64,000 bases of DNA from Varroa destructor (lineage: Eukaryota; Arthropoda; Arachnida; Mesostigmata; Varroidae). Below, one piece after another: positions 1 through 13,800 of the stretch; the first letter of the stretch is position 1, and each line of letters opens with the position of its first letter. The DNA lies in the NCBI RefSeq assembly GCF_002443255.2, contig NW_019211455.1, positions 42,742,884 to 42,806,883 on the forward strand. Direction: 5' to 3'. Position numbers and translations under genes: made by a program. Under the pieces are notes generated by a model that worked only from the letters and a program-made list of their open reading frames with translations, did not search any database and had not been told where the DNA came from.

Positions 1-250
1 TGTTGTGAGATGTCAGCGCCAGGCAGGTTAAGCGCTGAATAGGTTAGGTGCAAGTCAATGTTGGCTTAAGACAGGTTAAGCTTAAGCCTAGATTAGAAGA
101 AGGCTAGGGTTAAAATAGCTTAACTCGAAGGCGAATTATGTCTAAAGCATATTAAGCCTAATACAGGTTAGGCTTAATACAGGTTAAGCTTAAAATACGT
201 TAAGCCTAAAACGAGCTAGGCTTACGACTGATTAGGAGCAAGGTAGGCAG
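1..250. repeat. Degenerate 16-17 bp minisatellite with TTAGG-like units
   Basis: Imperfect units resembling CTTAATACAGGTTAAG recur head to tail, for example near 160-175, 177-192 and 194-209. Variants such as CAGGTTAGG and CTAGGGTTAA look like arthropod telomere pentamers embedded in a longer unit. The array runs off the left edge of the window, so its full length is unknown. No gene is visible in it. Confidence 0.6.
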
Positions 251-2240
251 TCGTACGGATGAAGTATGTATCATTACGACAATGATGCTGTGCATCTCTA
301 CATGTTCGCCTATATGATGTTTGGGGCACACGTGACCGTACGAGACACGACTCAGCTGAAAAAGGCCTATGTATGATCTAGCGCTAACTGTGCATAACAC
401 CGATAGCACTGCATTGAGTTTTTGCTCCCGTTTGTACTTTTGGAGATTACCATCTGTAGAAAGCATATGTTATATATAGGGTTGGAAAGCTACTCACCGA
501 GTCGGCAAGGTGATAATAGGGTAAAAGACAAACTTCGTCATAAAGTGCCTATGATGAAACCGACATAGGTATTTATCAATGCAGATAATGAAACAGTATT
601 TTGATTGAATTAAAGATTTCAAACGTTGCGGAAGGCAGAACGAACTGATTTTATTTCTATGGTGAAGCTGTTGCTGGGCGTAGCAATAGGTATAGGAAGT
701 CAATGTTTAAAAAAGGTATGGGTAACACAAATTTTTTCAAAATATTTTACTGCAAAAGCAGACGAGAGTCAGTTTTATTTTAACTGGATCAGTTATGTAC
801 CATTCGATCAATGATCTCTTTATTATGTTATAGACATTATATGCAGCAATATGACGTCTTTGTTGATGTTTTAACACACAGAAAACAGCTGGGGCCTTAG
901 AGTTCTTTCAGGCAGATCGAAACTACTATAACGTAAGTCATATCTGTGTACGATATATGTATAGAAATGCGCGCGATGTCGACTCGGCGGCTCGGATCGC
1001 CATGCTTTTGGTTGCAAGAAAACGTGGACCGCTGCTTCAAGCCCCGACAAAGACCCATACATGCTATACAATTTGTATAGACATAGAAAGTAATTCACAC
1101 AGAAACCTCGGTTATAGTCTATAGTCGATTGAGAGGCACAAACATTCTAAGTTCAAAAAAAAATGCGCTACACCCGTGTGACAAGGTCATCTTGGAATCA
1201 TACTAGTAGTTTATTAAGGCGATGGAAATGTCTCGATCATTCGGTCATGAATCTTCTCGTTCAGTTTCCTTATGGGCTTAAGCTGTATAAAATACTGCCG
1301 ATATGAATGACCGGCAATAAGAGCCAAAAACTGAATAACAAGAGCAGGCCACGATGGGCTTTAGATTAGGCGTCAACCGCAAACGACCAAGGAGTGACCT
1401 TGAGAATGTTTCTGTCAAAAGTTGTACCGCTTCTCCCGTGGCAGGTGAACCATCAGGCGGCGGCCTGAACACAAAAGATCAAAATAATCTGGATCCCTGT
1501 TTTGCCGATTGCAACTAAAGCTCGAAGGGTGGCTGAGCTCTGAGGTTCTCTGTGAGGTCTAAAGTCTTTTGCTAGTCCTTTCTTATTTGAAAAAGAGTCT
1601 CGGTTGCTATAAGCATTGCTGTTGGTGTTCCACTCGTCTCCATTCAATGGGGGCGGTATCTGAGCGTCCCGGCTACTTCAAAAGCTTCAACTCCGACTAG
1701 TTTCCGAATGAGTCGAGTTCAACTTCAACTTTTTTTACTGACTTGCTCCGTAACATTCTAGTCTACGAATACGAAGTTCAACGTAGCTGTAAAGAATGCG
1801 TGAGAACTCTGTCTATCCGAGTAAACTATGAATTATCACAGGCGTCGTTCGCTTCTGAGTTCGCTGTCTGATTTTGCTAGGTTGACCTCATTGTCGACCT
1901 GCTTCGATCGCATACAGTATTCTCCTGTTGGACGACACAACTCAACCAGCCATTCCTTCAATGACTGTCTGCATTGTGTAAGTCCGAAGTTAAATAGCAT
2001 TTACAACAAAAAACGGTGCAAACGAACTTGAAGTTAAAGTTCTGGTTTTTAGTAATGCCCTATCGGCAGGTATGTGAGTTAATGGTGGAAGTTTCCTGCA
2101 TACATAAACACCCATAAATAATGTAAACGTACTTGAACTCAAAGGAATAGAACTCTCCTTACTGATATGGCGACTTGTATTTCGCCACTGGTTCTGAATC
2201 GTAGGTCAGTAGAATCATTGATAGATCAAAAGCGTGCCTC
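251..2240. other. Stretch with no supported gene
   Basis: Only short open frames of chance length occur on both strands. One possible first exon (1354-1444, plus, ending at an AG|GTGAAC donor) has no phase-matched partner that I could find, so it is not called. Confidence 0.5.
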
Positions 2241-2345
2241 GTGAGATGTCGCAGTGGTAATGTACTTGCCTCTACTAGACTTACCGCCGTCACCGAGTGA
2301 GGAGTAATCTGGGTTTGAAATCGGCCGTAGACATACGGATCGGTT
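2241..2345 (+). mobile_element. Possible tRNA-derived SINE remnant
   Basis: TGTCGCAGTGG at 2247-2257 resembles an RNA polymerase III A box, followed by GTAATGTACTTGCC as often seen in tRNA-derived SINEs. GGGTTTGAAATC at 2311-2322 resembles a degraded B box (GGTTCGAATCC). Their spacing is about 64 bases, longer than in a plain tRNA but acceptable for a SINE head. I see no clover-leaf, poly-A tail or target-site duplication, so this is a weak call. Confidence 0.3.
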
Positions 2346-5300
2346 CACGCCTGGAAGAAGGGAGGCGTCTGAAACAGCGCTCGACAGTGACAGTGTGAGA
2401 CATAAGACTCGAAACATTAATGTAGATCAGATACAGAAATATCTTTTTCACGCAGCGTAACTGTGTACCCCGTTGCTTCAGCAGCCATGAGTAAAGATGT
2501 TAGCATATTCGGAAGTGTCCTCAGGAAAATAGGACCATTCCAAGGAAAATACGCACGCCCCTAAAGCATCGTGGATGTTAGTTACGTCGAAGCGATTTGT
2601 TTGTTTTCGACCACAACAATAATTAACTCTCTTTACCCACCATACGTGCCGCCATTACCTCTGAATGATGCCTGCGAAACAGTCCGCTGCTGGAAGGAGA
2701 CATCCCGGAAGTCCACAGCAGAACAAACCTTCCGATACACTCAAGATTCGAAATAACTACTCCACTCATTTAAAAGATAACACTACGTCATCGAATCACG
2801 ACAAGCGTTTGCAAGTATTCATTTACTTGGCTTGCGTTTTTGACGCGTCCTGTTTGCAGTAATCTACGATCGGCACGGCCTTCGCGGACCACTTGAAGAT
2901 TTATGCATTGCATGGTATTGCGTTGCGTTGGCGACACCAATCGCCATAGGCGTGACAGCATGAAACCTTCTATGTGTAGCCTTCTACAGGACTTACCTAG
3001 TTGCTGGGTGCCATCAACACCAGGTATCACGCATTTGATTTCAAGTCAGGAGTGTTGTTATATATCGACAGCGTTATATCCGTCATATGGCATACGGCGT
3101 TTCGGCGGAGCAATCTATTGAAGATTACAGGGTCGCCAGGTTTTCTGGGGAAGCTGGAGAGCTCTGCTAACTGTTAACATCCATTGTGAGTTGATCGAGA
3201 TGGAAAAGTGGACGGGCAAACATCAAACAACAGCTGAACTACAAAACATGATCCATCTGTTATGTTAAACGGTCCGTGTACCGTTTTTATAATCTCGCTG
3301 GGTCGCACGGATTCATTCATTTGTTTGATGACCCAGCTGCACAGTGGCACTGCCGGAGCCTGTATCTATAATACCCTCATATTCCTTTCCTGCATTCGGC
3401 AACTACCAGGACAACACAGACAGCCGCCGGCTGGAGTCACGGCTGTGCTGTAGTACGCAGCCAAAAAAGAAGACAAACAAAAGTTAATCGCTGATGTAGA
3501 CCGTTTGGAGCCGGTTTTCAACCTTGTTCACCTGGCGTTTTACTAATTTTGATTGATCGAGAAATCCCTGAAAGCAGTAGCCTCTGGTGGGCAATGTAGC
3601 GGACTCACCAACGTGCCACACCGCCACTCCTATGGGCAATTGTATAGTGGCAGGCATTCGAGACGCGGCCACGTGAAGATATACGCACTACGTCAACCTT
3701 GTCTATGTACACAGACACGTCATTATGCAAGTTAACAAAGAGAGGGAGAAGTAAAATCAGATCAAACGGTAACCGGGAAAGAAATAGATTGTGTACGGAT
3801 CGTCCCATCCTGAAGACTGACCAACAAGGCTTGCTGTGACTTTCTATGATAAACGGGCGTGACGACTGGACCTAAGACAAGGTCAAGCTAAAAGGACCAA
3901 ATTCCGTTTAATTTACCGGTACACGTTTGTTTGCAGAAAGAAAAACGGCAGTTGAGTGCAAGAATGAATTTTACAACGATCAGTAATTTGTTTTTTGACG
4001 AAAAAGCGCCAGTAAAAAAGGGCAAAATATAACGATTACAGGTACTAAATAGATAAATTACATGGTACGATGCGCGCTTTCACCCACATTGGATAATGCT
4101 ATAATGGCTTCTAATGGGATATAGTGCTCCGGAACCGCTATTTACAGAAAAAAAAAACATACCATAAGCGGAATTCTTAAACCAATGCTTTAAAAACAAA
4201 TCAGATAGATCAATGTTTTTCTAGGCAAGCCCATTCTACCCATCAAGGATACGTGACATTCGTCTAGCAGCATTCGCAAAAGTATGACTGGTATAGATGT
4301 GTGACACGCTTGATCTGTAAATTTATCCGAATCCCCTTGTTTCCTTATGCAAGGGCGATCATCGCTCGATTGTTCTTGAATACGGCAAACTTGTATGAAG
4401 TCCTGTTGATTTGGTCAGAACTTCAGACTTCTAGCGTGACACAATATGCGGATGACGGCAAACTATGATCCGATGCGTCTTTCGAAGCGGAGAGACGATC
4501 CTGTATAGCGAGGCATCAAGGTAGCAAGCAAAACACGAACAGCAAATGGCAAATAGTTATTTATACAAGTTTTCCTTAATCCGTTGTTTCAAACATAAAA
4601 TGCACAGTAATAGCAAACAGACGATCTGGTGGCCTAGAAAGGCAGATCTTCGAAACAATCTGGGGGGTCCGTGATTCATTGAAAATCCACTTTCTTAAAC
4701 CTTCTGTCCATTTGGATACGTTGGCGCCGTGTTGCTAACACTATACCGAACCGGTACGTGCTATACTAGTCATTTGAGCGTCAATGAAGGGACGTTGCCA
4801 GAATTTTCAAAATTTCCCTGTATGGCTAGAGCAATTTTGTCAGCTGAACGTTTGCGTTTGTTAGATTTTCTATTATATACATCTGTGGGCATCTATTCAG
4901 TGATACACTGAGGTAATTCGCATAGTTATAAGGGAACTGAGCATGAAAAAATAAACTAGAGCATTGCTCCTTATGTGTAGATGTAGATTTTCGAAGTAAG
5001 CGTTCAGGCTTTCGTCTCATTGCGCTACAATGTATGAATGTGAGAGGTACTTTCTCTTTGTATTTACGGGGTTTAGCAGCTATCATCATCATTTTTATTT
5101 TCACCAATTTATTATTATTGTTAGTTTAGTATTTTATTTAGGATAAAGCGTATTGTGATCGTCATCGTTAACGAAAAACGGCAAGAAGTGATTTGTCAGC
5201 CAAATAAAAAGCTTTTGAAAAGCTCAGAGTTGGAAATTTGTAAATTTCGTAAAATTGCTGGGGACAGATAAAGGATGCTGTACTACCTCGGCAAAAAAAT

Positions 5301-5429
5301 ATCAAAAGTTCTAAATTGACCATGGAATTGCCTAAAACAACGCCAACCGGATTCTTCAGCCAGATAAGTATCATTAATTAGCACCTTCTGAAGTTAAGGT
5401 CTATGTCAACAACAGTAGCAGCTCTTCGC
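2346..5429. other. Stretch with no supported gene
   Basis: No open frame here combines good splice signals with coding-like composition. Only short A or T runs and chance-length open frames are visible. Confidence 0.45.
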
Positions 5430-5486
5430 GTAAAATACTCACGATGTAGATATCATTTTATGATATCTACATCGTAAGCATTTTAC
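5430..5486. repeat. Inverted repeat, 26-bp arms, 5-nt loop
   Basis: The arms 5430-5455 and 5461-5486 are complementary except for two positions, and the inner 15 bp (ACGATGTAGATATCA and its complement) are perfect. The loop is TTTTA. It is too short for a microRNA precursor. It could be a minimal foldback element or a local inversion-duplication product. Confidence 0.85.
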
Positions 5487-8400
5487 AAGATATGATTATA
5501 TTAAGATATATTTTACATACAAATCTCCGTATTTTGTCCTTCCTACTAAGACGATATCTTTTTGGTGAAGATCTTTTTCGCGTCCCTTCGCCAATAAATA
5601 AATTCGGTACGAAATATCTTCACTAGAAGTTTACCACTATTGCCAATGGTGCTTATCTGCTTGATGCCAAGTCTAGCCACCTTACAATAGCTTGGTCGTA
5701 GACAGATTTCCACAGCGGGTAAAGGGGAACCAAGCGAGACGCCAGGAAGAAATCGGTGTATTGGCGTAGCATTGGTCGTGGGAAGCCGAAAAAAGCTATT
5801 GATTGGAACCAACATCGGCCTAATGGCTAATAATACATTAACATACTTGTGTGGTGTCTATGTGCTACTGAAGGACAACATTAGTGGACACAGCGAGCCG
5901 TATCCATCAATGTCAATGCCAGCAAAAACAAGAACAACAGTGAACGCCGTCGTCTATTGCGATCAGAACTATCTGGTCGATGATTGTCGGCCCGTTGGGG
6001 CAGTTTCGACAGCCTGGGTTACCTAGCCTATCTGGATCTGTATGTGACTGATTGATATTGACGATAACTAGCGTCGAAGGAGACTGGAGATAAATCGCCC
6101 TTCTGGATCAGTACCCCATTGGACAACTCGGTACTATGCTTGGCTAGCAATATGTTTTCGTACCCTCCACATTAATAGATAACAGATTAAAATAGACACA
6201 AATCTAGAAATTCCTATGTGTGTATACGGGCGTATGGACGTCAATTTTGGTGGATATTAAAAACACTCACTGCGTACGTACTACATACCGACAAAAACAG
6301 GCATGTAGCCTGTTAGAAATACCAGGACCAATAACGCTAATATCCGTTGTCTATACATGTGTCTACAAAGGGAATAGCTATGATGTCTAAAATGAGCCAT
6401 TACGTATGCGTTTGGTGATAATGCATTGCTGAATATCATTTTTTTATATCACGTAGGTACGTACAAACAAAAAAAAACGTCCGTCGACAAACAACGACTT
6501 TCAAATTAACTTAAACATTATCAATCCGTCAATCAGCACTACCAAGTTTACCTTCCAAGATTCCTTAACATTAGCTACTTTCTGCTCCATTATGTCAACG
6601 TTCGGTTTTGGAACTATATGAAAGCTAGTAGATCTTTATCGAAAAAGCTTAATCAGAACGATGCCCCCAAATAGAGAAATCGGATGGAGGACGGCGATAG
6701 CGGGTTCGGTCGGAAAAATCGGCGTAAGCCGCCCAATGTACACGCTGCCTTTGAGGGCATCGCTTACTCTAGGGCAATTATTTGAACACTATGCCGGACA
6801 AACGACGCCATATTGCAGCCGACGATCAGAATCTCAAGCAAAATAAAGCGCTAATTTTACATCCATTCAAGGATATCGCTAGAACGGTGCAATTCTTCCT
6901 GACATTGATACTGATACTGTGAGTTAGCTCGACTTAGTCTGACTAGACTTCTCATCAATCACTTGCCTTTCACAGACGGATGTTTCAATCGCGCTAGACC
7001 CCTTACTCGTTTACTAGATTACTTACTCGTTTGCGTTTAGACTCGGCCATTGTAACGACGTCAGAATACAGAGAGCGTCTCCTGGAAATCAGAAACAACA
7101 TGACATTTACCAAAAAAACAACGATTACCATATCGGCTTTCCTTACGTAACTGGCAGATAGCCATAACTGATAAAAAAAAAAAAAAAAAGCTAACCAAGT
7201 TCAGAGTGAGCCAGGTTCGGGCGGTTGGAATTTTTCTTTCCATCATTGTCGGCCATATTATCAGGAAACGAGCGAGACCTAGTGTGTTGAATAATAATAA
7301 TAATAATGGTGACGATAATAACAACTAGCCCCGTTACATAATATATCTATTTAAAATAAGCAAAAATATACCCCTGGTTCGCTTTTATCAAATACCGGTA
7401 CAGGGGTAATTCGTAATATCATATAGTTTTGATCCAATAGATTTACAGAAGTACATAATTACCTATTTTTACTTCTATTCAATTCTATCGTTAGAACGAA
7501 GCCGGTAAAGTGAGTTGTTTGAAATTGTGGATCTACTGTTAAACCGGCGCATTACGTAGAACGTTCTCACCTCCTGAGCTGGCGTAGACGCCCGGCTAAT
7601 AGAGGAGTCGGCATTAAGAAATAACGTAAGTGCTGTTTCCACGAGTTAGGTGTGGCCATTCCTCGGTGTCAATAAAAGCCGTTAGAAGTTTACCATCGAC
7701 CGTTCACAAGGGAACCGTTCAAAACTTAGAATAGATTGGACACAACGAGCTAACGCCTTTTGGATGGGTAGATTCTCTTACCTATAGGTGATTTTGACGA
7801 TATCTTAGCGGAGGAATTGTTTATTTGGCACAATGTGTGCGGATTCACGATCGGAAATCAGCTCTCGAAAGCCAATTTTCTGTACGTTTTTTGATTCTTC
7901 TGACGAGTTGTAAATATCTAATATCCACTTGCCAGTTTCCATTATTCCCTTGGGTATTAGAGTAGTTAGGGGCCTCGCGAAGTTTAGTCAGAAAAGCGAA
8001 GTTAGACCGAAGAAGGTATCGAGCAACTTCAGAGAGCGTACACAATGTTCGAGCTATAGCACGTAAGCCAACATAAATAGCCATACGCTATGTAAATCAT
8101 ACGATTGCACTCTGTTTAACTATAAATCTGCTGTTATATCAGCAGGTATAATAGATACAATGTAACAGAATCCACTCGATAAATTACAGACAACTACGTT
8201 ACGTCGGTCGGGTTCATGGCGGCATGACCGCTAGTCTCCTGTGACCCGCACGACGACCCTTTTGTTTTGTCGATGACAACGAAAAAAATGAGGCAAAATA
8301 TCGAAAATACACATTGGCAGCATGTCCCTGACGTGTCATCGCTTCTAGCTCAGTCGTTCAGTCCTCGATCTGAAAAGCGATCCGAGGTATACAATTCAAA

Positions 8401-10437
8401 TTGAAGCTGAGATAAAAAGTTCAAGCAGTTAATCAAACGACGAAAGAAGATCACCTGTCCTTGTTCATGCCTCGCAATTATTGTCCATTAATTTTGGCAT
8501 CAAAATGGAGTAGGCTTTCCTGAAACAATTTTTGTTTTCAATTCGCTCCCGTTTCATTGATTGTAATTTCGACGTCGAATCCTCGACCACTCGCGTCGTC
8601 GTTGGCCGTTGCTGCGTAGCCGATGGCAAGCTGATCGACGTTCGATCGAGTTCCGTTACTGTCCCACTCGTAGGCGAGCCAAGGGAGATTCTTCTCGTGA
8701 AGGCCAGGTGAAATCTTATTATTTGCGCGTCATAATCTCAGTAATCTAGCTCGTTGTGGTCCTTCCTCCACGTACCCCCGAGCGTCATAGTTTCATAAAA
8801 ATGAAATTTTGCCACTGGAACAATTTGTGTCGCGTACTTTATCCTTCTTTTTGTGCCTTGATCGATGCTCTGCGATTGATGTTGGTATCTGTTTGCTTGA
8901 GAATGCTACAAGAGTGATTTCGTTAGAGCAGACACCTCTTACATACGTACGTTGTGTGATTTCCGCTCTACTGACAGTTGTATCTATGCGCAAACGGAGG
9001 CGTCCGCCATACATGTGCAGGTAAGCCATACGATTTAAAGATCAGGATTCAAATACGCGTCCACCGTTACGTCAAAGATGCGATTTTCGTTGCCAGAGGG
9101 GGCGGGGGGGAGGGTATATGACAACACGGCAAAAATTATTCATCTCCGACAAGGCCTATGGCGCTGAAGTATACGAGATTGGCCTTAGCACCATTCCCTT
9201 GCATTCAATATAAAGACATTATTTATGAATTCAGTTTAGGCTACTGTTTGGGGTTGAATAAAAGTCCGGCTTTACCAATTACTTAGTCTAATATACAGAA
9301 TTTTGCTCTGACGCATGAATCTGCATCTTCATCAGTTGTTATTACTTCCAATCATCTTGCCATCCATGTTGTTTTCCAGTTTATATATTACCGTGCGTAT
9401 GTCACAATGCGCGTATGTTTATATATATATAAAATATGGGAATTTTCACCACCCGTATAAAAAACAATCCACTTCTACAGTAACTTCAGCTAAAACAAAT
9501 TTGTACAAGTCAGTCTGGCTGGTTAACCCAGCCAGCCGAGCAATTTTCGATTATTTTGCCTCTCACTGCAACCCCCACTGTTATTATAGCCCTAGCTGTT
9601 TTTGTTTCACTCTTGTTTTGATTGATGTCCGTGTATCAATACATAATACAAGCCTTCATATCGATGTGTCGATATATCTCGAGTACGTATACAGCTGCTG
9701 TATATCTTGACATTCGCGCCGATTTTCAATACGAACATGAGATACGACAACTTTCCTACTGGGCCTATTCTATGCTGATTAAAAAAAAAGTCTATAAGAA
9801 ACAAAAAAAACTAAGTCACAGTTTTAAATAAATTACCTCTCTACGGTAATGATGTCGTTGCATACAGGCTAGTGCACATCGCTCCTTGTTCTGGTGGCCG
9901 AGTAAACTCTAAATATAACAAATCAAACTATAATAAATGTCAAAACTATAATAATATACTGTAAAAAATAAAAAGTTGACCACAATGCAATTTCCACCTA
10001 ATAATTTAGGCTTGTACATCGGACCTAGTTAGTACTACAGATTTTTCTAAATGTTTCTCATTTCTTCCTAACTAATACTGTTTTTCTACAAAAAAAATAG
10101 TCTACTCTATAGGTCACAGGACACACGAGGAGCGCTTGAAGTTACGTTTTGTCCAGTGGTCCCCCAATACTTCGTGCTGATGCATTCACCGCTGGTCAAT
10201 GTCGTTTAACCATATTTTTTTTTTATTCTACTAGCAACGATTCATAGTTAGCTGACTTTTTGCTCGTCTATCTTTATCTACTAACAACACAGAGCTTAGA
10301 ACCAACGACAGTGATTTTTCGTTTGCAATGCTCCCGTCCTTGATAAACAAACGAAAATACTTCGAAAAAAAAAAACTGTTTGAAAATCAGATGAGTGAGT
10401 AATTAATAAAAACACTGTATATCTATGTTCTGGCTGG
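5487..10437. other. Stretch with no firmly supported gene
   Basis: Contains an (AAT)n microsatellite near 7290-7307, several A/T homopolymers and a small perfect stem (CTGGCTGG/CCAGCCAG, 9515-9535). Open frames such as 7845-8084 (minus) look protein-like but have no matching splice partners, and their length is within chance expectation. Confidence 0.45.
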
Positions 10438-10858
10438 CTACGACGGCCAATTTAGCTTGCTAGAGAACATAATTTCGTCCGTGTTAGTAACGACTACGTG
10501 CGATGTAAGCGGTTTGACCAACTGGACTCGTTGGGCGGTTAGATTATGTTGACGTGAAGATCTTCTCTTGTCTGTGCCCGCCGCTGTCGATCGGCCCCAT
10601 GTACCGGTATCCCATGTGTCGATCGATCGAGCCTGTCGAGCTTCGTCGCGATCATCACTTTTCGATGTTTTTTTAGCTGTGAAGCTTTCGCTTGATGAGT
10701 AGGGCATATTTGTTTCATACGGGGTTTCGCCTTTTCCATTTGAAGTTAACAACAGCAAACGAAGTAGAAAGACTATACCGAGCCAGAGAAAGGCAGTCAT
10801 TGGTTGGCAGATTTGAATCACAGATGAGCGAAAGTCATACGGGTCACCAATGAAGTAG
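10438..10858 (-). CDS. Candidate terminal exon of a membrane or secreted protein
   Basis: The frame is open for 139 codons from a strong acceptor (pyrimidine-rich tract ending CTTTAG, AG at 10,860-10,859) to a TAG at 10,438-10,440. The first base completes a codon begun upstream, so the intron would be phase 2. Near the start is an FRSSVIQICQP stretch, then a hydrophobic segment (TAFLWLGIVFLLRLLLL) long enough to cross a membrane or act as a signal anchor. The rest is a charged, Ser/Arg-rich tail with basic sites (AKK, KRR). An in-frame Met at 10,800 could instead start a 120-residue secreted precursor whose tail has a Gly-Arg after Trp (DTWDTGTWGR). I do not recognise a family and found no upstream exon. 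A frame of this length is not decisive by itself. Confidence 0.4.
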
Positions 10859-13800
10859 CTAAAGGAATGATAGAGTAGTTAGAGGGCTGATATAATATAA
10901 TTCGATGACATATTTCATTTAGACACTGTCGGATGACGCTGTGAAAATCGTTCTCGGCAGCGTGTGATCAATGCACGTATCCTTATCCTCCAATTAAGTG
11001 GGTTTTTTCCATTCAATACGGGATGATTTAATTAGGGGCCATTCGAGAGGCTTAGTTGCCCATTAAGTATGACGTCAATCTGCATTTTCGGCATGGGTAA
11101 AAAGGCCACTTTCTCTTGTCAGCGCTTTCAACCTAATATTCTTCAATTAAATAAAAATATGTGACATCTTAGCTTGTCTTGTTGGCTCGGCCTTCTAATT
11201 GCTACCAAATAGAAAAATAGTCGTGCCCTACTACCTCCCTCAAAATAGGACAAATTCCTTCAGAGAAGATGATTCCAACAGTATTCTCTGAAGTGCCCAC
11301 CGCCCCAAATAACTTTTTTTAGAAAGTTTTGAGGAACCTGCCACAAAAACCAAGTACCGAAAATAGGCTTCATTGTAGGTTATCCGGATATACAGACACA
11401 ACTATCGAGAATAGATGATGCCTATTTTTTTGTTCTACTTTTAGAAAATCCTCCTCGCATATGCTTAGCGTGTAACGTCGGCAGCTAGCTGATCATGAAC
11501 AAATTACGCTAATGAAAACCTGGACCTGTAGCCAATGAAATATTATTTTTCATTTGAAATAGTTGTACGGACCTTAGAATTAGGTCTGTTCATTCATATC
11601 TTTGTACTAAAATTTACTAAAAAAAAAACCGTACAAAAAAAAAGTGCTGACTTGACATAGTATATACGTGAATATACATATGTAAATGTATTTGAGCTTT
11701 TTTTTTTTGCATTTAGCTTTAATTTTACTAGCTATGTTCACCTGTTCGGGAGCATTACTTAAACTGTCAACCTGTAGCTTGTCTACCTAGTGGAGTCGAA
11801 CATTTTCCTAGCTATGGCAAACAATAATTGATTTTATTGTACGCTAGTTTTAAAACATTTGGTGATTTTCAAGCTTTACATAGAAATATTTTACTAAAAA
11901 ATGATTGAATAAAAAAAATCCGTCTCTTAGGATAAGCCGCTTAAAATTTGAAGCTCAACTTAATACATCAAATGCCTTTGTTTTTTTTTTTTTTACCCAA
12001 ATACGTTGAACGTTATTTTTCTAGGTGTTACTTTGATTGATTAGGTTGATTTCTAGAGGGTGGACTATACCGATCAGTAGGTCAATTGTTTCCCCGTATA
12101 TATAGGATGTTTTATGTAACAAATAAAGGTACCACTACCGACAATATGATAATGTAACGTTACTTTTATCTATTTGTTATCCAATTCATAGCGAATACGC
12201 TTCGCGTCAAAATGTCGGTGTTTTTAGTGCCGAACTCTACATTACAAATGATTACTATCATAATTGCATACGATCTCTGCGCCAGTCATTTACCATGGCG
12301 TTAGATCTAGCATAGATTTCTTAAGACAGTACTTTTACTGCCATTTCAACATTGGATGTAGTTCATTATTTGTTTTTTTTTTGCAGCCAAAATACAATTT
12401 GGATTTCGCCAATGGTTTGTCCTAGTCTTTTCCTACTCACCAGACGCCAGCAACCACGATCTACTCAATATGGAATCACTATGTTCGCGTTAATTGCGGC
12501 CTCATGCAGCGAAAGAATTTTTAACGACAGCCGTATTTTAATGAGCCTTGTTTTATAATACGTGATGCTGACGTTATCGAGCTCAGTCCAGCTACATAAT
12601 TACTCTACGTTGCCATTCCCCATGCCACTATAGGCTATACGTGTGGATCGACCCGTCAACTGATAGCTGCTGGCCTATGAGACTGCTCTGCTACAGGTTC
12701 ATTGTAAAAGGTCCAGATAGGTCCAGCGAAACCCACCCCAGCTAGACTGGAACAAATCCTTTGCTATATCGAAGAAGGGGCGATTCCGGAGACTTTTTTT
12801 TTTTGTTTATTCAACACCTTTTAGTTATTATCTTTGAATGAACAAGGCTTTGGAATATATTTTAGGTTTAGCATCAAGGACTTGTTTCTGCTAGAAGCCT
12901 AATTGGACTGGGCCTTGCTGAATCTATCTGGAGTTCTTCCAACAGACCTGTAAATGGCGTGGCGGCTATACGAGCAGTTATTAACCTAAATAATACTTTA
13001 TTTTCCTTCGTTCCTGATTATTGATATCCGGTGATAACGCTAACGTTTGAACTAGGCTGCACTGTGCTCGTTGGTTATAGCTAGCATAACAACGCACTGA
13101 AAGAGATGTGCCTCAGCCACCCAAATCGCGGCACCACTAAGAACGACCGATTCTCATAAAGATTATAGCCAGAAAGTGTATGATAAACAAAATAAAAAAC
13201 ATCGCCGTCGAGATTTTCCGCCACGAGCACTATAGCCTCTGGCGGCCATATACGTCCAGGCGGGGTGACTGTTCGACCAGATCCTGACAAGTGCATCGGA
13301 TTGGGTGGCATCATTATGATGTCCGATTCGCGGCTGGACCGATTGACCATCTGTCCGCCCATGACGACATCGTCCTGTTACCGCCCACCGCTGGCATCGA
13401 ACAGCTACAACAGACTCCGACAGATCCTTCCAAGCACTGGAATCCTTTTTGTAACTGTGTTTTTCGTGTGTCGTGCCTAATCACCCTCGCACTTGAAACT
13501 AGGTCTACTTCCCTTAAACGAGGTGGCTAACAAATCATAGTGTCATACAATATCAAGTAGCAACAGTAAGTCCAGCAGTGGACTGAATATGACAATAGGA
13601 CTAGTTTGAACGAGTCAACCGTTCTATGGCAACTGATAAACTCGTTTTTTTCCCTTCCATGCCTTTCTATGGCTTTCCATTGATAGACCGATGCTATCGC
13701 TGGTTAAAACAGTGCACAGAAAATGATATCAACGGCAGCTGGCTACCCTTTGCGCATTAATGGAAAGACGTGCTTAATTTGTTCGGAGATACTCTGTCCC

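Noticed and set aside
1354..1444. Possible first exon reading MGFRLGVNRKRPRSDLENVS with an AG|GTGAAC donor
   Set aside because: No downstream exon in matching phase was found, and the opposite strand is open over the same bases.
8346..8400. TAGCTCAGTCG resembling a tRNA A box
   Set aside because: The D-stem does not pair and no acceptor stem or proper T-arm follows.
13081..13530. GC-richer patch open in one minus and two plus frames
   Set aside because: No frame can be preferred and none has a convincing splice partner.
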